60,343 nucleotides of DNA from Acinetobacter lwoffii (GCF_024129735.1 NZ_JAMXXK010000016.1:1-60343); one strand, 5' to 3'; shown: positions 1-9,270, counted from the first letter of the stretch. A program made the numbers and translations. The notes: a model not told the origin generated them from the letters alone.

Positions 1-144
1 AAGAAAGTTAAATCCTGTGCTTGACTCTTGTGGTTAAAAACAGGACATTTTAAATGGTTTATCGCATAGACATTTTAATTGGTGAATAACATAGAACAAT
101 AAACCTCTGTGAAATCAAAGTGTTTTTCAAATCGATGCTAAACT

Positions 145-172
145 AAAATAGCATGAATCATCATGCTATTTT
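145..172. terminator. Perfect hairpin, probable terminator of an upstream gene
   Basis: A 12-bp perfect inverted repeat with a 4-nt loop, A-rich on the left arm and T-rich on the right. It would work in either direction. It sits just before the first gene of the window, so it probably ends transcription coming from outside the window. Confidence 0.6.
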
Positions 173-191
173 GTAGTTATAAGAGCCTCCC

Positions 192-899
192 ATGCTGTAC
201 TCCATGCCCAAAAAAATCCAATTTGCTCCATCCCAAGCCAAATGGCAGCTTGCATCAAATGAATCTGTTTTGGTTTTAGTCGGATTGCAAAACTTGCGTA
301 TGCAACAGGGCATACAAGACAGCGACCTAATGAGTCATCTGATCCAGATCAGTAATAAAGCCAAAGCACTCGATATTCCGATTGTTGACTTATATGGTGA
401 TGACCTGATGCAAGGCATGCAGCAATTGGGAGAATATGCCTCAATGCATCCGCAACTGATTTTTGCCGGGCAGGTTACACCGATGCTGAAACAGATTTTG
501 CCGCATCTGATGAGTGTGACGGATCAAATCGGTGTGGTCGATGATGTGATTTTATTGGCGAATCAAGATCAGCATATTCAGTGGATTGAAAATATTTCGG
601 CACAGGGGATACATCACTTAAATACCTATAGCCTGACTCGCTTATGGGATTTAAGCGCACCTTCCGAATATGTATTGTCGACCAAAGGTATTATGTTGGC
701 TATCGCAGAACAGCTGGATATGGATGCTCTAGAAATTGATCCCTATGTCAATCTAAAAAATTATGGTCTGGATTCGGTAACGATGGTGAGTCTGATCGGT
801 ATATGGCGTGCACATGGTGCCAATATCCGTTATGAAGATGTGCTAAAACATCCGTCTTTGCATGAATTGGCAGGCTTCATTTTACAATCCTCAGGTTGA
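192..899 (+). CDS. Isochorismatase-like domain fused to an acyl/aryl carrier protein
   Basis: 235 aa. Residues about 20-150 follow the isochorismatase (cysteine-hydrolase) fold as in EntB/BasF. Residues about 158-233 form a phosphopantetheine carrier domain with the motif GLDSV, where Ser195 is the predicted attachment site. The enzymatic half looks degenerate: the strand that normally reads IDMQN reads VGLQN, so the catalytic Asp is Gly31, and the segment between the first strand and the LIFAG strand is shorter than in EntB. The carrier half looks intact. No adenylation or condensation gene lies downstream. A second ATG four codons in is an alternative start, and no strong ribosome binding site separates the two. 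The domain calls are good. A siderophore or other non-ribosomal role is only inferred from the family. Confidence 0.8.
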   Translation: MLYSMPKKIQFAPSQAKWQLASNESVLVLVGLQNLRMQQGIQDSDLMSHLIQISNKAKALDIPIVDLYGDDLMQGMQQLGEYASMHPQLIFAGQVTPMLKQILPHLMSVTDQIGVVDDVILLANQDQHIQWIENISAQGIHHLNTYSLTRLWDLSAPSEYVLSTKGIMLAIAEQLDMDALEIDPYVNLKNYGLDSVTMVSLIGIWRAHGANIRYEDVLKHPSLHELAGFILQSSG

Positions 900-1032
900 T
901 GCGTTGCGATTGAGCATTTTTATGCGCTAAATCGGAAATTTCATCGTCATTTACATAAATGCGCATTGTAATTCTTGGCTAAGCTTTCTATCATTGCCGC
1001 CTTGTTTTTCGCGATCAGCCTGGGATTGAACT

Positions 1033-1677
1033 TTGAGTAATTTTCTAACCGAACATCTGATACATCGTGATGACGATTTTATGGTCATCCACAAACCTGC
1101 AGGTTTACTCACAGTTCCCGGTAAAACAGAAGATTTACAAGATTGCCTGATCAGCAGATTAGTAAAAATAGAACCAAAAACCTTACTGATTCATCGACTG
1201 GATCGCGACACTTCCGGCATTCTGGTGTTTGCTCTAAGCAAATGGGGTCAAAAAACCATTTCCCGCCAGTTTCAGGAACGCCAGACTGATAAAACCTATC
1301 AGGCTGTGGTTGCAGGTACACTCGAAGGTGAAGGCACTATTGAAGTGCCAGTGGTGTATGATCCAAGCCGTCCGCCTTTACATATCGCAGATCCCACACA
1401 TCATAAGCCGGCCATCACGCATTGGCAGGCGATTGAACATTTTAATATTCAGGGACAGCCTGTGACCCGGGTGAAACTGATCCCAATTACCGGCCGTTCA
1501 CATCAGCTACGGGTGCATATGCAATATCTCGGACATCCGATTATTGGCGATACCTTATATGCGACATCCGAACAGCAACAGCTCAGCTCGCGTTTATGTT
1601 TACACGCGGAACGTTTGAGTTTTTATCATCCTCAAACAGAGCAGTTGGTCGAATTTTATTGTCCGGCGCCGTTCTAG
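1033..1677 (+). CDS. rluA: RluA-family pseudouridine synthase
   Basis: 214 aa, close in length to E. coli RluA (219 aa), which modifies U746 of 23S rRNA and U32 of some tRNAs. The catalytic motif HRLDRDTSG covers residues 54-62 with the nucleophile Asp57. The second conserved block, ITGRSHQLRVHM, lies near residue 152. There is no S4 domain, as expected for RluA rather than RluC/RluD. The start used is TTG, preceded at 8 nt by GGGA. The next in-frame ATG, 16 codons later, would cut into the first conserved strand, so TTG is preferred. Confidence 0.88.
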   Translation: MSNFLTEHLIHRDDDFMVIHKPAGLLTVPGKTEDLQDCLISRLVKIEPKTLLIHRLDRDTSGILVFALSKWGQKTISRQFQERQTDKTYQAVVAGTLEGEGTIEVPVVYDPSRPPLHIADPTHHKPAITHWQAIEHFNIQGQPVTRVKLIPITGRSHQLRVHMQYLGHPIIGDTLYATSEQQQLSSRLCLHAERLSFYHPQTEQLVEFYCPAPF

Positions 1678-1829
1678 GAAATACTTCTTTAATCGGCGTG
1701 AATTATGCTCACTTTTTAGTGGGCTTTATGTCAAAATACATTGCTTGAAGGTGTGGAATTTTGCTCCAATGACGTTTCGTGATTGAGCCTAATATTCATA
1801 ATCTTGTACTTAAGATAAAGGTGGAAAAA

Positions 1830-4658
1830 TTGCAGCAATTTGCTATTGGTCAACGTTGGTTATCAGATACTGAAACAGAACTCGGTTTAGGCGTTCTTAT
1901 TGATGTTGATGAGCGGTCGGTCAGCATTTTATTCCCGAAAAGCGATGAAACCCGCGTCTATGCACGCAGCAATGCACCCTTATCTCGTATCGTATTTAAT
2001 GTGAAAGATGAATTACAGGATCAGGAAGGGACCAAGTGGATTGTAGAATCCGTTGAAGACCGCAATGGCGTGGTACGTTATCATGTCGTTCGTACCTTGG
2101 AGGATGGAACTGAAGAACGTAAATCGCTGAATGAAACCCGTATTGGTGCCACCATCCAGCTGTCTAAGCCTCTAGACCGTTTATTGGCCAGTCAGGTCGA
2201 TTATAAAGAATGGTATGACCTGCGTATTGAAGCACTGCTGATGCAGGCCAATATGCAAAGCAGTCCACTGCGTGGTCTGGTGGGTTCACGTGTCGGTCTG
2301 ATTCCGCATCAGCTTTATATTGCGCATGAAGTTGGTCAGCGTTTTGCACCGCGTGTATTACTGGCCGATGAAGTGGGTCTGGGTAAAACTATTGAAGCGG
2401 GTCTGATCATCCATCAACAGCTGAAAACTGGCCGTTCTGAACGTATCCTGATTTTAGTGCCGGATTCACTGCAATATCAGTGGATGATCGAGATGCGCCG
2501 TCGTTTCAATCTTGAGTTCTCGCTATTTGACTTGACCCGTACTGCGTCGATCAAAGAACATGACCCTGAACAGAACCCATTCCTGACCGAACAAAAAATT
2601 ATTGCCTCTGTCGATTTGATGGTTGACCATGAAGATCTTCGTGAACAGGCACTTGAAGCAGGTTTCGACTTGCTGGTAGTTGATGAAGCGCATCATTTGA
2701 TGTGGAGCGAAGAAGATGGCGGTAATGACCGTTATGATCTGGTTGAAGAACTGGCTGAACATACGCCGGGCGTGTTGTTATTGACAGCGACACCTGAACA
2801 GCTCGGTGTAGAAAGTCACTTTGCACGCCTACGTTTGCTTGATCCGCAGCGTTTTAACTCGCTGGATCGTTTCCTCGATGAAGAAGCGCAATATCAGCAT
2901 ACGGCTAAAATTGCAGAAGTGTTGATGTCAGACATGCCGCTAGAAGCTGAGCATCTTACTGCGATTGAGGCCTTGTTAGGTCATCCGATTGAAGATCATC
3001 CTGAACAGCGTTTCCGTGCCATTCATGAACTTTTAGACCGTCATGGTACAGGCCGTATCCTGTTCCGTAATACGCGTGAAGCGATTCAAGGTTTCCCGGG
3101 TCGTGACTGTCAGCCAGCGCCATTGCCAGCACCAGAACACTGGTCTAAAGATGGTAAATTACGTGAGCAAATGTGGCCTGAAGAAGCTCAGCTAGATGGC
3201 TCGTGGATGGAAGCCGATCCACGCGTGATGTGGCTGATGGAGCGTTTGCGTACCGATTTAAAACACAAGAAAGTCTTACTGATTGCGCGTAGCGGGCCAG
3301 TGGTTGAGGCGTTGGAAAATGTACTGCGTTTACATGCCGGTATTCGTACGGCGATGTTCCATGAAGGCATGAGCTTGTTAGAACGTGACCAGGCCGCAGC
3401 TTATTTTGCTGAAGATTCGTATGGCGCGCAGATTCTTCTTTGTTCGGAAATCGGTTCAGAAGGACGTAACTTCCAGTTTGCCTCTGATCTGATTCTGTTT
3501 GACCTACCTGCGAACCCGGACGTGTTGGAACAGCGTATTGGTCGTCTGGATCGTATCGGTCAGGAAAACCGCATTCAGATTCATGTGCCTTATCTGGTGG
3601 GAACTGCACAAGAACGTATGTTCCGCTGGTATAACGAAGCGCTGAATATCTTCAGCAATATTTCTCCAGCTGCACAAACCTTGCAAGAAAATTTTATTGT
3701 TCGCTTGAAAGACTGTCTATTGGCAGACAAAGGTCAAGAGTTTGAAGACCTGCTGGAAGAAGTTAGCGTGCAACGTGAAGCGCTGGAAGCTGAATTGCAG
3801 GAAGGTCGTGACCGTTTGCTTGAATACAATTCTTGCCGTCCGGTGGTGGCGCAGGAAATTGTCAACGCGCTTGAAGATTATGATGACAATACCACTTTGC
3901 CGATTTTCATGAAGCGCTTTATGGCATCCACAAATATCGACTTTGACGAGCAAAGTAACGGTACAGTGATCATCAAGCCAACCGATCAAATGCAGGTTCA
4001 AGGTTTGACGTTGGATGAAGAAGGGATTACAGCGACTTTCTATCGTGATCAGGCACAAATCCGCGAAGATGCGCAATACCTGACACTGGAACATCCATTC
4101 ACTGAAAGTGTGATGGAAATGATCAATACGCAAGGCTTTGGTAGCACTAACGTTGCGGTACTAAAATCTGCAGCACTGCCACAGGGTTCGGTATTACTTG
4201 AAGTATGGTTCAAGGTCGATGTGGTGGCACCGAAAGCATTGAACTTGCCATCTAGCTTGCCGCAACAGTTAATCCGTGTCTTGCTCAGTGAAAAAGGTCA
4301 GGATCTCTCCCAGAAGATTGCACCAGAAATCCTGAAGCCTTATCTACATCATTTGGATGGCAATAGCTGTCGTCAGGTGGTGAAAGCACGTCGTGATGTG
4401 ATTGAAGCGCGTTATCAGCAGGCACTTGAACTGGCACGCAGTGCTTTGCCGGGCTTCAAGCAGCAAGCTAAAGAAGTGTATGGCAACAAATGGCAATACG
4501 AAATTGATCGCCTGACCTATCTAAAGCAGTTCAACCCAAGTATCCGTGAAGATGAAATTGCGCGTTTACAGAAGTTGCAGAAAGAAGGTCTAAGCCTGCT
4601 GGATGGTCTATCGGTAACACCGGAAGCAATTCAGGTGATGGTCGTGGTCAAGCCTTAA
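1830..4658 (+). CDS. rapA: RNA polymerase-associated SWI2/SNF2 ATPase RapA
   Basis: 942 aa from the TTG preferred here, similar to other RapA proteins. RapA recycles stalled RNA polymerase. The N-terminal Tudor-like part begins FAIGQRWLSDTETELGLG, as in E. coli. Walker A (LADEVGLGKT) is near residue 178, the DEAH box near 283, TATPEQLGVESHFARLRLLD follows, and the helicase C-terminal motif SEIGSEGRNFQFASD and the QRIGRLDRIGQ motif are intact. The frame is open upstream to a GTG at 1779. The TTG at 1830 has AAGGTGG 5 nt upstream and matches the family N-terminus, so it is chosen. Confidence 0.97.
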   Translation: MQQFAIGQRWLSDTETELGLGVLIDVDERSVSILFPKSDETRVYARSNAPLSRIVFNVKDELQDQEGTKWIVESVEDRNGVVRYHVVRTLEDGTEERKSLNETRIGATIQLSKPLDRLLASQVDYKEWYDLRIEALLMQANMQSSPLRGLVGSRVGLIPHQLYIAHEVGQRFAPRVLLADEVGLGKTIEAGLIIHQQLKTGRSERILILVPDSLQYQWMIEMRRRFNLEFSLFDLTRTASIKEHDPEQNPFLTEQKIIASVDLMVDHEDLREQALEAGFDLLVVDEAHHLMWSEEDGGNDRYDLVEELAEHTPGVLLLTATPEQLGVESHFARLRLLDPQRFNSLDRFLDEEAQYQHTAKIAEVLMSDMPLEAEHLTAIEALLGHPIEDHPEQRFRAIHELLDRHGTGRILFRNTREAIQGFPGRDCQPAPLPAPEHWSKDGKLREQMWPEEAQLDGSWMEADPRVMWLMERLRTDLKHKKVLLIARSGPVVEALENVLRLHAGIRTAMFHEGMSLLERDQAAAYFAEDSYGAQILLCSEIGSEGRNFQFASDLILFDLPANPDVLEQRIGRLDRIGQENRIQIHVPYLVGTAQERMFRWYNEALNIFSNISPAAQTLQENFIVRLKDCLLADKGQEFEDLLEEVSVQREALEAELQEGRDRLLEYNSCRPVVAQEIVNALEDYDDNTTLPIFMKRFMASTNIDFDEQSNGTVIIKPTDQMQVQGLTLDEEGITATFYRDQAQIREDAQYLTLEHPFTESVMEMINTQGFGSTNVAVLKSAALPQGSVLLEVWFKVDVVAPKALNLPSSLPQQLIRVLLSEKGQDLSQKIAPEILKPYLHHLDGNSCRQVVKARRDVIEARYQQALELARSALPGFKQQAKEVYGNKWQYEIDRLTYLKQFNPSIREDEIARLQKLQKEGLSLLDGLSVTPEAIQVMVVVKP

Positions 4659-4675
4659 GCTTTAAATCATTAAAA

Positions 4676-4702
4676 AATGCAGCTTTCGGGCTGCTTTTTT
4701 TA
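4676..4702 (+). terminator. Rho-independent terminator after rapA
   Basis: A GCAGC/GCTGC stem, preceded by A residues and followed by a run of T, 18 nt past the rapA stop codon. Confidence 0.75.
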
Positions 4703-4803
4703 TAGGCAAAATCCGGGTTTATTATTTATTTGGTCGGAGAATGCTGGTCTGTTATTTTCCTCCTGTTTAAAATTAGGCTACTGAATAATAAGAATGACAA
4801 AGT

Positions 4804-5070
4804 ATGTCAAAAGCACTGATTACCCTTGGCACAAAGACCAGTCATGGCGGCATGGTGACTGAATGCGAACTCTCTTTTTTGATCAATGGTATTGCCGTGC
4901 ATTTAAATGGTATGAAGCATTATTGTCCCAAATGCCAGACTATGGTCACCGCAATTTCCAGCAATTTGTCTATTACTGTCAAAGGACGGGCAGTGGTCAT
5001 CGCGGGGGATAAGGCCAGTTGCGGCGCGACTTTTCTACCGATGCAACATTTGACTGTATCGCAGAAATAG
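4804..5070 (+). CDS. Stand-alone PAAR-domain protein
   Basis: 88 aa, essentially all PAAR domain. It opens with a GTKTSHGG segment and ends with the GDKASCGATF motif at residues 68-77. PAAR proteins sharpen the VgrG spike of type VI secretion and bind zinc at the tip. Possible ligands here are His14, His33, His39 and the pair Cys41/Cys44. There is no C-terminal effector extension and no vgrG, hcp or tss gene in the window. It therefore looks like an orphan spike tip acting with a type VI cluster elsewhere. The next gene, a hydrolase 135 nt downstream, shows no toxin or immunity signature. Confidence 0.85.
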   Translation: MSKALITLGTKTSHGGMVTECELSFLINGIAVHLNGMKHYCPKCQTMVTAISSNLSITVKGRAVVIAGDKASCGATFLPMQHLTVSQK

Positions 5071-5205
5071 ACTTTAAATTCTGAAGGAATACAGAGAAAT
5101 GACTTTGAGGTCATGCTTTGAGCATTTTTGAGCTGCCGAATAAATCTTTAAAGCGGTAAGCTCATCTTACGATTTCAGGATGAATACGCACTGCGTTTAA
5201 AAATA

Positions 5206-6006
5206 ATGAAGCAAGCCTTACATTTTACCCATGCCAATGGTATCCCTTCGGCAACTTATCGGAAGTTTCTGGACTGTTTTCAGCAAGACTATGAGGTCAA
5301 AGCGATTCCCTTTATCGGCATGAACCCACAATATCCAATTACGCGAGACTGGCGTTATCTGGTCGATGAAGTCATTGCAGATATCGAGCAGCAGTTTCCT
5401 CAGCAGCAAGTGATTGGCTTAGGACATTCCTTTGGTGGTCTGGTGACCCTTATGGCGGCGTATCGACGTCCCGAACTGTTTTCCAAGCTGATCATTATGG
5501 ATCCACCATTTGTGATTGGAAAAAACAGCGCCATGTTTGAACTGATCAAAAAGCTGAATCTAAAAAGTGTCGATCGTTATACACCCGCAGGAATTACGCT
5601 AAAACGCAAAGATTATTGGCCATCGAAACAGGTCGCAATTGAAGCACTCCGGTTTAACCGCTTATTTAAAAATTTCGATGAGCAGTGTTTTGCTGATTAT
5701 ATCGAGAGCGGCATTCAGCCAGAACCTGAACGTGGTGGGGTGACGTTAACTATTCCAAAACAGATAGAAGTGGAAATCTTCCGGACTGTGCCAGCCTGGT
5801 GGTGGAGAACGCCACGCCGACCGCCTGAAGTGCCAATTCATCTGATGACTGCTGAGCAGAGCCAGTTTTATCAGCAGGGTTTGCCACAAGGTATGCAGAA
5901 GATTTATCGGATTAATTATTCTGTGGTTGAGGGCGGGCATATGTTCCCGCTTGAGTATCCGGAGGCCACTGCAAAGGCGGTCAAAGCCCAACTTGTACTT
6001 TTGTAA
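5206..6006 (+). CDS. Alpha/beta hydrolase
   Basis: 266 aa, single-domain alpha/beta hydrolase without signal peptide, so probably cytoplasmic. The nucleophile elbow GHSFGG gives Ser75. The likely catalytic His is His245 in GGHMFPLE. An early HANG turn fits the oxyanion-hole strand. Substrate cannot be told from the sequence. It follows the PAAR gene on the same strand and ends at a bidirectional terminator. Confidence 0.88.
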   Translation: MKQALHFTHANGIPSATYRKFLDCFQQDYEVKAIPFIGMNPQYPITRDWRYLVDEVIADIEQQFPQQQVIGLGHSFGGLVTLMAAYRRPELFSKLIIMDPPFVIGKNSAMFELIKKLNLKSVDRYTPAGITLKRKDYWPSKQVAIEALRFNRLFKNFDEQCFADYIESGIQPEPERGGVTLTIPKQIEVEIFRTVPAWWWRTPRRPPEVPIHLMTAEQSQFYQQGLPQGMQKIYRINYSVVEGGHMFPLEYPEATAKAVKAQLVLL

Positions 6007-6013
6007 TTATCAT

Positions 6014-6045
6014 AAAAAAAGAGACGTTGATTGCGTCTCTTTTTA
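6014..6045. terminator. Bidirectional terminator between convergent genes
   Basis: GAGACG/CGTCTC stem flanked by seven A on the left and a T-run on the right, lying between the hydrolase stop and the stop of the oppositely transcribed regulator. Confidence 0.8.
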
Positions 6046-6069
6046 TACTACTTCATGCAAATCGGAAAA

Positions 6070-6777
6070 TTAACGTAGCTGAGAATCTTCCAGATGACGT
6101 GCACCTTCCAGAATCATCCGGATCATGATCATGGTCTGTTCGGCAATTTCTTTGCGGTCTTCGGCAGGCATATCAATCACATTGGCGCCCATGTTGAAGA
6201 CCAGTTGGGTAATGGCTTTGGCGGCAATATCCGGATGAAATAACTTCTTGTTGTTTAGGCGTTCCAGACGAATCAAATCTTCTTGAAGTTCCTGCTGAAA
6301 ATAATTTAACTGGCGTTCTACTGCCTGTTTATAAGATTTAGAACCGGTATAGCCTTCACGTAATAACAGGCTCAGATTGCCTTCATCGGCATCCAGCTGG
6401 GCAATAAAGACTTCTACAGAACTGCGGATAATGCTGTTCTGGCGAGAAGCTTGCAGACGTGCTTCATGCAAAATCTGACGCAATACAATCCCGGCACGAT
6501 CAATCAGCTCAATGGCCAGTTCATCAATGTCTTTAAAATGACGATAGAAGCTGTTCGGTGCAATACCCGCTTCACGCGCGACTTCACGCAGACTTAAAGA
6601 GGAAATACTTTTTTGTGGCCCAATCAGATTCAACGCAGCCTGAAACAGTTCTTCCTTGGTAATGGTGGCCTTGCGACCGACACTCCGTACGATAATCGGC
6701 TCATCAATGCTTTTCGATTGTAATAAAGATGCGTCACTGCTTATTTTCATTGAAGGCTCGTTCATCAATAGGTTCAT
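6070..6777 (-). CDS. fabR: TetR-family repressor of unsaturated fatty acid genes (FabR/DesT type)
   Basis: 235 aa. The helix-turn-helix at residues 62-81 (SLREVAREAGIAPNSFYRHF) nearly equals that of E. coli FabR, and similarity continues through DIDELAIEL and the ligand domain. FabR and Pseudomonas DesT sense the saturated/unsaturated acyl pool. DesT represses desCB. Here the gene is divergent from a desCB-like reductase-desaturase pair, the same arrangement as in Pseudomonas, so control of that operon is likely. About 40 residues precede the first helix, longer than in FabR; a second ATG four codons in is possible. Confidence 0.9.
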   Translation of the reverse strand: MNLLMNEPSMKISSDASLLQSKSIDEPIIVRSVGRKATITKEELFQAALNLIGPQKSISSLSLREVAREAGIAPNSFYRHFKDIDELAIELIDRAGIVLRQILHEARLQASRQNSIIRSSVEVFIAQLDADEGNLSLLLREGYTGSKSYKQAVERQLNYFQQELQEDLIRLERLNNKKLFHPDIAAKAITQLVFNMGANVIDMPAEDRKEIAEQTMIMIRMILEGARHLEDSQLR

Positions 6778-6839
6778 GCATGAATCATTTTATTATAACC
6801 GAGCCAGTCAAGCTTGTGAAATGATTAGAAACAATACAG

Positions 6840-6870
6840 TTGTATATACAAATATATATACATGTGTATA
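6840..6870. promoter_or_regulatory. Candidate FabR/DesT operator palindromes
   Basis: Two palindromes lie in the 110-nt gap between the divergent regulator and desaturase operon. TTGTATATACAA at 6840-6851 is a perfect 12-mer. TATACA-TG-TGTATA spans 6857-6870. The TACA-NN-TGTA core of the second resembles the core I recall for FabR/DesT sites. The stretch is AT-rich and may overlap the promoter. Binding is inferred. Confidence 0.5.
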
Positions 6871-6887
6871 ATAATTAAAAACCCAAG

Positions 6888-7967
6888 GTGATGTCGCAAA
6901 CGATGCATGTACTCCAAAAACTTAAAACGCCGTTGAATGCACTGTCTGACATTGTAATCGATCAGCATGCGATTAATTTCTGGATTCAGAAACTCAATCC
7001 TGTATGGTCGTTGAATCAGCCATTAGGCAAGATCGTGCATATAGAAAATGCAGCACAGGATATGCTAAGTCTGAAAATTCAGGTGAATCGCTTATTTAAG
7101 TTTGGTGAAGCAGGGCAGCATCATCCGGTCTATGTGGTGGTGAATGGCATCCGTTATGAACGTAGCTATAGCTTGACCCGTGTCGATTCTCAGCATGTAT
7201 TGCTGAGCGTGAAAAAAGTCGATGCTGGTAAAGTCAGCACATGGTTTGCAGAACAGGCACAAGTGGGTGATGTCATCGAATTTGGTCACCCTTATGGTGA
7301 TATGACCTTGCCTGCGCAGACGAGTCCATTGATTTTGCTTGCAGCAGGGAGTGGTATTAACCCAATGCTCAGTATGCTGGAAAGCTTGAGCAAAAAAGGT
7401 GAACTATCTGCACCAGTCACTCTCTGGTACTGGGTGAAGAAAGATCAGGATGCCGCATTTAAAGCACGGTTTGAAGAGCTTGCTCAGAAACATGCAAATT
7501 TCTCATTTCATGTGTATGCCACTCAAGAACAGCCAGCTGCTGCGCGTCTGGATGAAACCTATCTGACCGATCTGAAAAATCTGGAAAATAGCATCGTATA
7601 TTGCTGTGGTCCTTCAGGTTTTGTATCTAAAGCAGAACAGCTTTTTGCTCAGGCAAAACAGTTTAAAGGTGAAGCATTTAGCATGAGTTTGGCGGATCTA
7701 TCAGATACCGGCTTTATTAATGTCACCCTGACCCAGTCGAAAAAAATTGTCAGCATTCCAAAAGGCCAGTCCATTTTGGTGAGTCTGGAACAGCAAAATA
7801 TTAAACCGACCCATGGTTGCCGTATGGGCATTTGTAATAAATGTGCCTGCAATAAAGTAGAAGGTTCGACCAAGAATTTGGTCAACGGTGCGCAAAATAC
7901 CGAACCCGGTAACCTGCTCAAAATTTGTATTAACTCAGCGCAGACTGACCTTGTCATCGACTTATAA
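6888..7967 (+). CDS. Ferredoxin reductase-like electron donor for acyl desaturase (DesC type)
   Basis: 359 aa from GTG. An N-terminal FAD-binding domain contains RSYSLTRV near residue 88, then comes an NAD(P)H-binding domain (AAGSGINPMLSML; CCGPSGF). A C-terminal plant-type 2Fe-2S domain carries Cys311, Cys316 and Cys319 (GCRMGICNKC) plus a fourth Cys near 346. It passes electrons from NAD(P)H to the desaturase encoded 14 nt downstream, like Pseudomonas DesC. The start is unsettled: AAGGTGAT overlaps the GTG and would serve an ATG at 6903 (spacing about 10), giving an N-terminus of MHVLQKLK. Confidence 0.9.
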   Translation: MMSQTMHVLQKLKTPLNALSDIVIDQHAINFWIQKLNPVWSLNQPLGKIVHIENAAQDMLSLKIQVNRLFKFGEAGQHHPVYVVVNGIRYERSYSLTRVDSQHVLLSVKKVDAGKVSTWFAEQAQVGDVIEFGHPYGDMTLPAQTSPLILLAAGSGINPMLSMLESLSKKGELSAPVTLWYWVKKDQDAAFKARFEELAQKHANFSFHVYATQEQPAAARLDETYLTDLKNLENSIVYCCGPSGFVSKAEQLFAQAKQFKGEAFSMSLADLSDTGFINVTLTQSKKIVSIPKGQSILVSLEQQNIKPTHGCRMGICNKCACNKVEGSTKNLVNGAQNTEPGNLLKICINSAQTDLVIDL

Positions 7968-7981
7968 GCGAGTTTTATCCT

Positions 7982-9076
7982 ATGAATATGCCAGTAAAAT
8001 TACAGTATTTTAAAAATCCTAAAAACCGTGAATTAACCCAGTTTGAACTTGATGAACTTGCACGTGAACTTGATGCAATTAAACAAGAAGTGCTAGATGA
8101 TCTGGGTGAAAAAGACGCCAAATATATCCGTCGTGTCTATTCAACCATTCGCTATTCATCGATTGCCGGTCGTGCTTTGCTGTTTGCAGGCTGGTTCCCG
8201 CCAGCGTGGTTGTTGGGGACAGGCCTGTTGGGCTTTGCCAAAATCATGGAAAATATGGAACTGGGTCATAACGTCATGCACGGTCAATATGACTGGATGA
8301 ATGATCCTAAATTGAATGGTCAGACCTATGAATGGGATATCGTAGGGACTTCAGACAACTGGCGTCAAACACATAACTTTAAGCATCATACCTATACCAA
8401 TATCAAGGGTATGGATGATGATATCGGTTATGGTTTATTACGCCTCTTCCCGGAACAGCGCTGGAAACCGGGTTATTTACTACAACCAATTTATGCAGTG
8501 CCATTCTGTTTATTGTTCCAGTGGGGTGTTGCGATTCAGAATCTTGAATTGGGTAAATACTTCAAAGGTCGCAAAAGCAAAGAGCAGACCAAAGAAGAAT
8601 GGCGTCCAATGCAGAGCAAAATTGGTAAACAGTTGTTTAAGGATTATGTATTCTTTCCATTGATAGCAGGTCCTGCGGCTTTACCGGTTTTGACCGGTAA
8701 TATGGTGGCCAACGGTCTGCGTAATATCTGGACCTTTAGTATTATTTTCTGCGGTCACTTTACCAAAGATGTGGAAGTATTCCCGAAATCGGTACTGCAA
8801 AATGAAAGTCGTGGTCACTGGTATATGCGCCAGATTCGTGGTTCATCCAATCTGACTGGTTCTGAGGCTTTCCATATTTTAACCGGCCATTTAAGTCATC
8901 AGATTGAACATCATCTGTATCCTGATGTGCCTGCACGTCGCTATCGTCAAATGGCACCAAAAGTCCAAGCTGTTTGTGAAAAATATGGTTTGAACTATAA
9001 CAATGCCAGCTTGGTAAAACAGTACGGCAGTGTGATCAAACGTATTGTGAAATATGCATTTCCGTTTAAGAAATAA
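7982..9076 (+). CDS. Membrane acyl-CoA/fatty acid delta-9 desaturase (DesB type)
   Basis: 364 aa di-iron membrane desaturase with the three histidine boxes: HNVMH at 96, HNFKHH at 131 and HQIEHH at 306. Hydrophobic segments lie between the boxes. It would introduce a cis double bond into saturated acyl chains, with electrons from the reductase just upstream. The pair forms an operon facing the FabR-type repressor and ends at a strong terminator. Confidence 0.92.
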   Translation: MNMPVKLQYFKNPKNRELTQFELDELARELDAIKQEVLDDLGEKDAKYIRRVYSTIRYSSIAGRALLFAGWFPPAWLLGTGLLGFAKIMENMELGHNVMHGQYDWMNDPKLNGQTYEWDIVGTSDNWRQTHNFKHHTYTNIKGMDDDIGYGLLRLFPEQRWKPGYLLQPIYAVPFCLLFQWGVAIQNLELGKYFKGRKSKEQTKEEWRPMQSKIGKQLFKDYVFFPLIAGPAALPVLTGNMVANGLRNIWTFSIIFCGHFTKDVEVFPKSVLQNESRGHWYMRQIRGSSNLTGSEAFHILTGHLSHQIEHHLYPDVPARRYRQMAPKVQAVCEKYGLNYNNASLVKQYGSVIKRIVKYAFPFKK

Positions 9077-9090
9077 TTTTTCTTAAAGCT

Positions 9091-9124
9091 AAAAAACCAC
9101 TTCATTTGAAGTGGTTTTTTTTAT
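9091..9124 (+). terminator. Terminator after the desaturase operon
   Basis: AACCACTTCA/TGAAGTGGTT stem with A residues before and an eight-T run after. It could also stop transcription from the convergent HAD gene. Confidence 0.8.
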
Positions 9125-9270
9125 TTAGGAGGCTAATACTTACAGGAAGTAAAAGCCCTGATTGCGAAGCTATTTAAGATAATTTCAAGGCATAAAGTAA
9201 AAAGTTAATCTGCCATTTATAGCATTGTCTAAAGGTGTTTAGTAGGGTCAGCCAGATAAAATAGAAAGGA

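Noticed and set aside
1779..1829. Longer N-terminus for rapA from GTG
   Set aside because: The extra 17 residues do not match the family, and the TTG at 1830 has a better ribosome binding site.
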